Below, piece after piece: positions 56,060 to 64,000 of a stretch of DNA of 64,000 bases. Below the pieces are notes generated by a model. The model was not told the DNA's origin. It searched no databases and saw only the letters and a list, made by a program, of their open reading frames with translations. This DNA is from Magicicada septendecula. Lineage: Eukaryota > Arthropoda > Insecta > Hemiptera > Cicadidae. The translations under genes were made by a program, and so were the position numbers. The stretch is from positions 440,057,080 to 440,121,079 of the forward strand of contig CM068373.1 of the NCBI GenBank assembly GCA_034769895.1. The letters are read 5' to 3'. How positions within the stretch are numbered: position 1 is the stretch's first letter; the number at the start of each line of letters is the position of its first letter.

Positions 56060-56585
56060 ATAGTAAGAATTTTAATACTAATTATCGTTATTGTGACAAT
56101 ACTTTGCTTTACAATTTTTATTGTAATTGTATGATTGTGGCTTCTAAGGACGTCCACTGATTTTTGGGATCGAAACGGCAAGAGGACAAAATTATTATGG
56201 TGTCTCCTTCCATTTCTGGTGTCTCCTTCCAAACATTTCCTCCCCGATCTCCCTTTCGTTCCACCATATCCGTCTGTGATCCATAGCTGTACACAGTTTC
56301 TACGTAATATAGAGCCCAAACAAGAAGTTTTTCTCTTACTTATTTCTTTATTACCGCACCGTTTTTTCCTCTCCAATTCTCGTCAATACTTCATCGTTTC
56401 TCACTCTATCGGTCAATTTCACCTTAATCGTTCATCGCCACAACCACTTTTAAAAGCTCTCTGGGTACCTTTTTACTTTCTTTCTTTCTGTTTCACTACC
56501 ATACAAAACCACACTCCAAGTAAAGCATTTAGCAAATCTGTTCCTCATCCCAATCGGAGTCCGTCTTACTGTCATTAATGCTTTC
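56060..56585 (-). mobile_element. LINE RT C-terminal fragment
   Basis: Minus strand: near 56510-56560 RNRFAKCFTWSVVLYGSET, then after frame changes ISKRKTSCLGSILRRNCVQ and GRSGRKCLEGDTRNGR. Same lineage as 9770-10661 (KLAKCYVSSVALYGAD). Confidence 0.7.
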
Positions 56586-56778
56586 ACCTTTTCAGAAGTT
56601 CTATTACCCATGGATTTCTGATTTCTGATTCCTGATTACCCATAGCTTTGCACTTATGGTTTTCTCGTACAGGTTCCATCTATGTCACCGAACTCTCCAA
56701 ATACGTTAATCGGTTCACTCGCTCTACAAGTTTTCCTTCTAGGAATATGTTAATGAAACCTTCATTCTTACTATGCTC

Positions 56779-57316
56779 TGTACGACGGTGGTTGGCGTGA
56801 CACTAAGACACTGATTACGTTACTAATCACCATCCTTAATTACCACAATTAAACAGTTTGTAATTGGCAAGATAGTCTCTTACAACAAATCAAATAGAAA
56901 TTGTTCACACGCTATAAAAATGTCCACTAATAGAGTATCACAAAATTATAAAACTCAATACTTCGCCACAATACTTCCAACCGCACCACGTAAATCGTCA
57001 CTTAAACGCACAGAGTAATCGCCCACAATAACGCTGAACTATAATACTACGAACCGCAGTCCAATAAATCGCAACTCAAAACTGACTGAGCGTCGCTGAG
57101 TACTTGTATTTATACCCCGCCGGTAATCCAGAACATTCCACATACTACGCATTAGATCTACACTACGACGTAATTGATTGCGGCCTTGACACAGTCCGCG
57201 CGGCTGGCGGCGTCTATAAAAGTCTCGCGAATGCGTGTTGAAATCACGTTCGCACTCAACATTGTAGTCGGATTCTTCTGGAACATTCGAGAAACACGTA
57301 GAGTAATGTCGTAACA
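56779..57316 (-). repeat. LTR-like sequence, inverted relative of 53895-54579
   Basis: On the minus strand it starts TGTTACGACATTACTC and shares with the other copy GTGCGTTTAAGTGACGATTT, ATTGTGGCGAAGTATT and TAAGAGACTATCTTGCC in the same order. TATA-like words (TTTATAGACGCC, TATAAATAC) occur. The left border near 56779 (TGTACGACGG) is less sure and I see no target duplication. Confidence 0.5.
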
Positions 57317-57329
57317 GTATATTGAGTAA

Positions 57330-57485
57330 AATTATGGACACACGTGCCAAGTTTTACAAAAATGGGTTGATCCATTGAAATGTTATCGTGAGACATACGG
57401 TAACAAGTTGGTAAGGTATATAGTAGAGAGACAGACACGTACCAGACGGTCCAATTGAAAATGACAACTCGCTTCATTCGTTCAA
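57330..57485. repeat. Short copy of the dispersed non-coding repeat family
   Basis: GTGCCAAGTTTTACAAAAAT, TGTTATCGTGAGACATAC, GACAGAC and AACTCGCTTCATTCGTTC match the end of the copies at 39840-39990 (same orientation) and 13310-13440 (inverse). Confidence 0.6.
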
Positions 57486-57601
57486 AAATCCAAGTAGAAA
57501 ATGTTTTGTTTTAACCTATACGCGAGCTGTGTTTTCTTTTTAAGTAAGGTGCGTTTTGACATACTAATAACCAATTAAATGATACAAATGTTTATTATAA
57601 C

Positions 57602-58432
57602 CAGTGGCGAAGCTAGTAGTTAATGAATGGGTAGGCAAAAATCTTATCTTAAATTTTTTTTAAGGAATCACTAAAAGGGTGGTGGTTCAAATCGGACGCT
57701 GAGGTAGAGTTTGCTGTAAGCGAATGGTTCCACAAACAGCCGTAAGAATTTTACTAGCAGGGAATCTACAGGTTGGTGCAACAGTGGAACTCATGTCTTA
57801 ATGTTAATGGAGACTTCTTTTAAAATCGTTGAATAAAAAATGCTTTACAGCTCTATACGTCTTTCTATTGAACAATCCTTGTATTAGTCATACACAATAA
57901 TACAACTGATTGAACTTCAAATTTTTAAACTTGATTAGTTTCTATATATATGTTTAATGTTACAAATAATTCAAATAACAATCTTGATCATCTGTTAGTT
58001 CAGCGGAATAACAGGGACACTTTTAATAACCGCATAAAATAAACACACTTATAAACATCACAGCGCGCTTTAACTTGAATGTTTGGACCACAGAAGTAAG
58101 GCACGCCTCAACGCTCTATGTGTACAGCATGGGACAATCCCCTCTCTCTTCACTTCCCTTTCACTCCGGCACATTGCTTACATACGATGTATACAAAAAA
58201 CGCTGAGGCAAGTTCAGGTTGCCTCATTCGCTTTAAACGAGCTATGCCGAGTCTCACCTGTCACCATCTAGCGGTCGCTCAGTAAAGCACGTTTCGGCCT
58301 AATAAATTCGACAGTCGTAGTAACAATGTATAATCTTTACGTTATGTAGTTCATACGTATTTATAATTTTTATTCTACAGAATTTTTTAGGATAGGCATT
58401 GCCTCAATTGCCTCCACGTAACTTCGCCACTC
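57602..58432. mobile_element. Non-autonomous hAT element containing a mariner fragment
   Basis: Starts CAGTGGCGAAGCTAG and ends CGTAACTTCGCCACTC; flanked by a perfect 8-bp repeat ATTATAAC (57594-57601 and 58433-58440). The ends and duplication length are those of hAT. A mariner 3' piece lies at 57659-57881. The 62-codon frame at 58083-58271 has no motif. Confidence 0.85.
57659..57881 (+). mobile_element. Mariner 3' fragment inside the hAT element
   Basis: Matches 61763-61976 of the full mariner: GAATCACTAAAAGGGTGG, then TTCAAATCGGACGCTGA, and ends CTATTGAACAATCCTTG at the mariner terminal repeat, followed by TA. Only the last 60 or so codons and the right terminal repeat are present. Confidence 0.82.
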
Positions 58433-59740
58433 ATTATAACCAAAAAATCTACAAACTTCCTTTGTTTTTTCACGTAAGCTTTATTGACGTCTATGCGTTT
58501 TTGATGTCGTTTCAACAGCTTCGATACTTCTCTATAGTAAACGTCCGCTGGTTCTTTTTTTACCGGTCAGTAACGCCGTATTTCGTTCGTCGTCATTATC
58601 GAGCCGCTGAGATCCGAGCCGTTTCTCTATAGAAAACCTAAATCTCGTCTCTGTTGACAGTGTGTTCAAAAAAGTTATACCTTTCATTTTCAAAAGTCTA
58701 CAAAAATACAAAAATGCTTGTGAGCCGAAGCCAGCGTGTATCAGTTAATAGTTTTCGCACACAATTTTTTGTAACCATGTTTCTGTCATAATGTCGTAAA
58801 GTATTAACAGTGAAACGTTAAAAATTTGAATAAACAATTCCGAAACCATATATCCCTAATTTTCACATTAATTCCTTCCACGAACAACCTGTTATCACTA
58901 TTAAGTGATCGCAACGTTCTTCGTTCGTTCTTCCTTAACAAACGACCCATTTGCTAACTCTACTGTCAATAAAAATGTTTAGCTTATAAGCCTCGCAAAC
59001 GTTTGTGGGAATTTCAGCAATATTATTATTTATTTTTTTTGCTAACAAAAAACGTTACATAGGGCATAGGGTAATCACTATTAGTGGGATTACCTATTGC
59101 AACACTCCTTGTAAATCGCTCGCTCACACGTCAAAACAGTCGCATATCTGGTGCCGACAGCTGAGTGTTAGTCATGTTAACAATGGATACACAAAGTATG
59201 TGGACGGTGGGACACTCTGATACCTGCGATGGCTCAAATATTGGACACCACTACGAACTAGGGAGAGGGGATGCAGGAGAAATAGTAAATATTTTCCGAT
59301 ATCGAATCCATTGTACTGAACGTTTGTGCAGACTGATTCCCATCACCCTTTTCCATACTTTGGATTAGCAAATTCGATACTATTGCCAATTATTTATGTA
59401 TTAAAAATCAGCTTGAGCGTCTACTGTTTTTTACATTTTTGTGTTGTTCATTCTTCTATATATTTTTAATCTTTTAAGTTTTTTTTATCAATTAGATTTT
59501 TAAGTGTAGGCCTATATAGGTTAAATTCGACACCGACCTACTCCATGTTTAGAATGAAAGAAATAGCTTTTAAGCATGATTTGATATCGCTATTTCTTCG
59601 TACTTTTGAACTGCTCTTTCTATACTTCGTCCATCCATACTGTTAGTAACATCCGCTTCTTTTTACAAACATTGTACATCATTCATCTTCGATTTGGTAG
59701 CAGGTCCAGAGTGATAAAGGAATTTCTTCATTTTACAAAC
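58433..59740. other. No recognised gene
   Basis: Open frames at 58399-58632, 59005-59220 and 59165-59368 have no motif. AT-rich after 59400. Confidence 0.3.
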
Positions 59741-60010
59741 ACCGCTCAACAAAATAATCGTAAACCCCAGAAAATCTCATTATCCGGAGCCTCAGAATGG
59801 ATCTCGATGAATCCACCTTCTATATGTTCTGGCTTAAGAAGGGCGAGAGCTGCACACATTCTTATGTGTTTTATCGGCACTCGCTGGTGAGTCAAAGTTC
59901 CTCTACTCCATTCCCCAAACATTCCATCATATATACACAAACAACCACTTTCCTCTGCCACAGGGAAAACTCTGGAATCGCTGATATTGCCCCAGCTTCG
60001 AAGAAAAAGT
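59740..60010 (-). pseudogene. Possible MULE-like transposase fragment
   Basis: Minus frame at 59746-59961 reads QRVPIKHIRMCAALALLKPE followed by HIEGGFIEI, which resembles the stretch after the catalytic core of animal MULE-type transposases (IRMLAALAFxPxxxVxxAF). The frame upstream is broken and no ends are visible. Uncertain. Confidence 0.4.
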
Positions 60011-60429
60011 TGATTTTGTGTGGTTTCCGATTACTCCAATTTTAAGTTTCTAAATGTAGTACAATTTTTATTTTCAATTAAATATGAATAATTCGGAGTT
60101 ATTTTCTAATTTGTAACTTTTAAATAGATTTAAATTAGGTAAATTAAAAACTTAATGCAAATAACACAAATATCAAAAACTGTAAATAATTTTTTTCAAA
60201 TTATGTTAAACATATTAATTAATATCGATGATGTTAAGTAACATAATAGATAAAGTTAAAATGTAATTTGATTTCTGAGAACAGCATCAGAAGCGTGCGA
60301 GTTTTGTTTGACGGCACGATGCCGCTTCGTCGGCGGTAAATTCAAAATGGACGTAACTTAAAGACCGCCCTTCGTATACTGTTGCGAATCAAACGATATA
60401 ACTTAGAACATTACAAACGAAGATACGGC

Positions 60430-60665
60430 GAGAATTTTCAGGGAGCTAGATATTGTTACTGAGACCAAAAGAAATAGAATTAGGTGGCCAGGTCAGGTGA
60501 ATTCTAGTCCTGTGAAGAATGTATTAAAATGGAAATCCAGGTGGGAGGAGAAGATGAGTGAACCCTCAGAAAAGATGGGTGGAAGGAGACGTGCAAAGTG
60601 TGAGTGTAAGACAGTGGCGCAGAACAGAGACGAGTAAAGGCGAGTGGTGTTAGAGACCTCGGCTG
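60430..60665 (+). mobile_element. LINE C-terminal fragment
   Basis: Plus strand reads RELDIVTETKRNRIRWPGQV, then VKNVLKWKSRWEEKM and KMGGRRRAKCECKTVAQNRD, following the LINE pattern of IKxxRLxWxGHVxRM...GGRRxxGRPxxRW...AxDRxxWR. Truncated and partly decayed. It ends just before the mariner insertion. Confidence 0.6.
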
Positions 60666-60709
60666 TAGCACGGAGGATTGTCATCACACTTAATACATAA
60701 TTATATGTA

Positions 60710-61976
60710 CGAGGATTGTTCAATTGAAACTCGTTTGATCTGCGCAACCGTGACTTTGTCGCCATGGCAACGGAATTCATTTGTTTATACTGTCTGTTTA
60801 AGTACTAGTGACACGTCTGTCAAAAATATTTGCAGTTTGCTCTTTTCTAAGCGTTGTGACGGGGTTGAAAAATGGCATCTGTGATAGAAAACCGTCCAAA
60901 GATAATCTGCGTGCCGTTATTCAGTTTTTGGCCGCTAAGGGGGGCGTCAGCCAATGGAAATTTATACTAGAATGAAAACTGTATAGGAAGTTATTCTTAT
61001 ACGGCAGTGGTTGAATGGTGCAATAAATTTCTACAAGGAAGAGAATCCACTAAAGATTTGGCCCGTCCCGGACCTGCACGTGTTGCAGCATCAGATGAAA
61101 ATGTGAGACAGCTGAAAACTGCTTTACGCGCAAATAGGCCCATCAAAGTTAGAGAACTTTCTCAAATGTTGAGCATCAGCGTGCAAACTGTTCATTCCAT
61201 CATGAATGTCTTGGCTATGAATGTTGGTGCTCAGTGGATTCCACGACTGCTTACTGATGAGCAGAAAAATTTGCGTTTGGCTTTATCATTACAGCATTTG
61301 ATGCGCTATCAACAACAAGGTAATGCTTTTCTACACCAAATTGTTGCCGGTGATGAGTCTTGGTCTTATCACTACAAACCAGAATTCAAAGGGTCAGAGT
61401 ATGCAATGGAAGCATGCACATTCTCCGAAGGCGAAAAAATGTCGGTCCCAACCTTCGGTAGAAAGGTAATGGTGACCGTATTTTTTGATTATCAGGGTGT
61501 GCTGCTCTTAGATTTTAAAGAACCTGATGTCAACATCAGCGCTGAGCGACATGCAGACAGCTTAAAACGCTTACGGGTCAGCATCAAGAAAAAACGCATC
61601 GGGAAGCTCACAAATGGTGTCATTCTTCTTCATGATAATGGTCAAACCCATATAGCCCAGACGATTCAAGATGTGCTTGGTCTTATGAAGTGGGAAGTCT
61701 TACAACATCCACCTTACAGCCCCGACTTATCTCCGTGCGATTATCGTGCTTTTGGCCCATTAAAGAAATCACTAAAAGGACGGCGGTTCAAATCGGACGC
61801 TGATGTAGAGTTTGGTGTTAGCAAATGGTTCCGCAAACAGCCGCAAGAATTTTACCAGCAGGGAATCTACAGATTAGTGCAACAGTGGGACTCATGTCTA
61901 ATAGAGACTTTTTAAAAATTCGTTGAATAAAAAACACTTTACAGCCTCTAAACGTGTTTCTATTGGACAATACTCG
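60710..61976 (+). mobile_element. Full-length mariner element
   Basis: 1267 bp with inverted ends CGAGGATTGTTCAATTGAAA (left) and, on the minus strand from the right, CGAGTATTGTCCAATAGAAA, and TA on each side (60708-60709, 61977-61978). The length and TA target are those of mariner. The transposase inside has an intact catalytic part but a broken N-terminus. Confidence 0.92.
60872..61915 (+). pseudogene. Mariner transposase, N-terminus frameshifted, catalytic part intact
   Basis: A start at 60872 gives MASVIENRP, but the N-terminal region passes through three frames with stops (near 60895-61000). From 61007 one frame of 302 codons stays open to the stop. It includes VEWCNKFLQGREST, the second helix-turn-helix (VRELSQMLSISVQTVH, about 48-63), WIPRLLTDEQKNLR (the WVPHEL-type linker motif, about 77-90), and the catalytic triad D116 (GDESW), D210 (HDN) and D245 (CDY). 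Exactly 34 residues separate the last two, the DD34D signature. HDNGQTH differs from the usual HDNARPH. Mariner transposases are about 345 residues, so roughly 45 are lost to the broken start. Confidence 0.9.
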
Positions 61977-61978
61977 TA

Positions 61979-62494
61979 ATATTTTTAGAATATTAGAATC
62001 AAAACGAGCCTACAGATAACTTGCACTGTTAGGAACAACGCACTTTGAAGACTTAACGAAATATTCTTATTTGTATGTTATAATGGATAAAAAATTTAGT
62101 ACATTTAAAAAAAATTTCCGCATTAGAATTGTCCGAATCAAAACAAAAACGTTTTTGCTATGTTGATACATATGTTTATAATGAATCAACTCGTAAATAA
62201 CGGCAACAAGTCTTGTAAACCTAGTTTACAGTTATATTATCGTTGTAACGGTAGGGAAATATGTACATTAACAGAGACTTACATCGTACATTACATCGTT
62301 AAAATCACATACATTAATAACCACAGCAAGTAGTAGGCACTTGTCGTTAAGGAGACTATCGTTGGATTAGCTCCTTCCCATTTGCAACCAGTGCCACTTG
62401 TGAACGACAAGTCAGTGACTGCTTCACGATCACAAATTAATAAGTAAAGTGAATAGGCCTATTTAATTAAATTGAAAACATTCACTTGAAATAC
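61979..62494. other. No recognised gene
   Basis: AT-rich, no motif or repeat end seen. 62355-62409 has TCGTTAAGGAG and GAACGACAAG words without clear structure. Confidence 0.3.
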
Positions 62495-62660
<166 letters not shown>

Positions 62661-62748
62661 CTCCATTTATAATTGCAGATCGTATATACATGAATTTTCT
62701 ACCAAAGTGTTAAGACAATAGTAAAGAACAATAGTATGTAAAATAAAA

Positions 62749-62869
62749 CGTTAGTGTTTTTAAATCGTCATACATAGAATGTTGAGGACAAAGACAAGGA
62801 AAGAGAAAAACGTTAGTGTTTTTAAATCGTCATACATAGAATGTTGAGGACAAAGACAAGGAAAGAGAC
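62749..62869 (+). repeat. 62-bp tandem duplication at the start of a LINE fragment
   Basis: CGTTAGTGTTTTTAAATCG at 62749 recurs at 62811, and the 62-bp units are almost identical. The second unit runs into the LINE frame (RTKTRKETRLK). Confidence 0.85.
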
Positions 62870-63265
62870 AAGGCTTAAATTTTATAAAACAATGGCAGTG
62901 CCTGTTTTACTATATGGATGTGAAACATGGGTTCCGACAAAGAAGATTAAAAACCAGATTCAAACTTCGGAAATGAAGTTTCTGAGAAGAAGAACAAAGG
63001 GTTGTACGAGGCAGGTACGTTTGGGGAATGAGGATATTAGGGAAGAGCTACAGATATTCTCCATAAATGATAAAATCCAGACATGTCGCAGGGAATAGTT
63101 ACAGCATCTGGACAGAATGGAGGATGGACGACTGTCTAAGGTTGCGTTTCGACATAGACCCTTTGGTTTGGTACAAGTGATGTAGGAGGACCGAGAGTGA
63201 GATGGAGAGATACTCTGTGAAGACGGAACAGGCAAAGTGCCTACTCCGTGAGGTGAAGAAGGAGA
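62811..63265 (+). mobile_element. LINE RT C-terminal fragment
   Basis: 85 open codons from 62841: RKETRLKFYKTMAVPVLLYG then CETWVPTKKIKNQIQTSEM, MKFLRRRTKG and NEDIREELQIFSINDKIQT. After a stop at 63096 it continues in another frame as LQHLDRMEDGRLSKVAF. This is the post-palm region of an insect LINE. It ends near 63265 without a clear tail. Confidence 0.82.
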
Positions 63266-64000
63266 AGTGTTTTAAAATTAACTGGTATTATAACTGATAT
63301 AAACTGGAAATCACTTCACGATCTATCATGAATCGTCAACAGTGTACTTCTTTTTATACTCATATACATACACCAGAAAGCCGTGGAAACGCTTTTCCTT
63401 ATCGGTCGCTTCTGATAATAGCTGAGTATACGACTGCGACTAACCACGGATGCAGAAGCTCGCTACTCTCTTCTTCCAAGTAATCAATAGAAACCAACTG
63501 CAGTTGTTGATTTATTCTGAGCTATTCTCTGTATTTTCATTTTCAATAAAGAATTTGTTAAAACGAAGAAACGTACACATTGTGTTTTCTATAGTGGATA
63601 ACTTGTAGAAAGTTACGAGAGACTCACAAAGAGTTTCAAGCGGTATGGGTGGTTTAAAACATAGGCTGAACGCCCTAGTGTGTAAGGTACTTCATTTCCT
63701 TTGGGTCGAAGGTGCAGAAGATGTCTGGCTGTTGGTCCACGGTCAAGCTCCAGGAGAAAAAATTAAATGAAATCTTTAACTGTTTTGTGAAACAGTAGCT
63801 AGAAAATCCATTAGTGCCTCAGGCGTTACATAACTGCTAACATCGACGTCATAGAACGAATACTGTAGTGGAAGCATCAGAAAAGTAGGTGTTAAGGTAT
63901 AAAAAGATAATCCGTCTCACATGTTTGTTCGCAAGCGGGTCGTACCCGTATACGTCAAAAATAAATTATTTATCTTATCTACCTAAGTGTTCGCAAGTGA
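63266..64000. other. No recognised gene
   Basis: No motif, repeat end or long frame that I can support. Confidence 0.3.

Overview
The window looks like intergenic DNA from an insect with a large, repeat-rich genome. It is AT-rich, full of microsatellites, and carries arthropod-type mobile elements: BEL/Pao, Penelope-like elements with a GIY-YIG endonuclease, mariner, hAT, PIF/Harbinger, several LINE lineages and tRNA-derived SINEs. I found no convincing single-copy host gene, rRNA or tRNA gene. Nearly every open reading frame that reads as a protein belongs to a mobile element, and most are broken. A cockroach- or termite-like source fits but is only a guess.

Layout. 899-8317: an almost complete BEL/Pao LTR retrotransposon on the minus strand, with 522-bp LTRs that differ at one position and a 5-bp target duplication (GTGAG). 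It looks recent but is disabled by a gag frameshift and an internal integrase deletion. 9770-10661: a 5'-truncated LINE (minus). 10676-12760: a hAT transposase pseudogene (plus) into which a PIF/Harbinger element (10718-11612) and a non-autonomous hAT element (11741-12542) were inserted; removing both rejoins the reading frame. 13070-13115: a 46-bp palindromic mini-element with an 8-bp target duplication. 13300-14600: a dispersed non-coding repeat family that recurs at 21.6, 23.9, 39.5 and 57.3 kb. 16.8-18.7 kb and 24.2-26.1 kb: two related degenerate LINEs (plus), the second broken by a DNA transposon with GGGCAAGAGTCC motifs and by a 215-bp foldback insertion. 27.4-31.0 kb: SINE copies, a LINE fragment and long microsatellites. 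31.9-32.9 kb, 37.5-38.9 kb and 42.4-43.7 kb: three Penelope-like elements (minus). 33.1-33.9 kb: a two-copy tandem repeat. 34.2-35.5 kb: a LINE fragment, a MADF-domain reading frame and a second internally deleted Harbinger element. 36.4-39.05 kb: further LINE pieces around the second Penelope-like element. 41.2-42.1 kb: a hAT remnant. 44288-44323: a second, 36-bp perfect palindrome flanked by an 8-bp duplication. 45.6-51.2 kb: mariner and IS630/Tc1-like remnants. 52.4-53.7 kb: a relatively well preserved LINE (minus). 53.9-57.3 kb: two related LTRs in opposite orientation and hammerhead-like Penelope tails. 57602-58432: a hAT element carrying a mariner 3' fragment. 59.7 kb: a possible MULE-like fragment. 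60710-61976: a full-length mariner with an intact DD34D catalytic part but a broken N-terminus. 62.5-63.3 kb: a long (GT)n(GA)n run and a LINE 3' fragment.

The parts do not form a pathway; the window is a layered record of insertions. The most unusual structures are the two tiny palindromes with perfect 8-bp duplications, the hammerhead-like motif at seven Penelope-type ends in both orientations, the stretch shared in inverted orientation by the Harbinger and hAT elements, and the large foldback in the second LINE.
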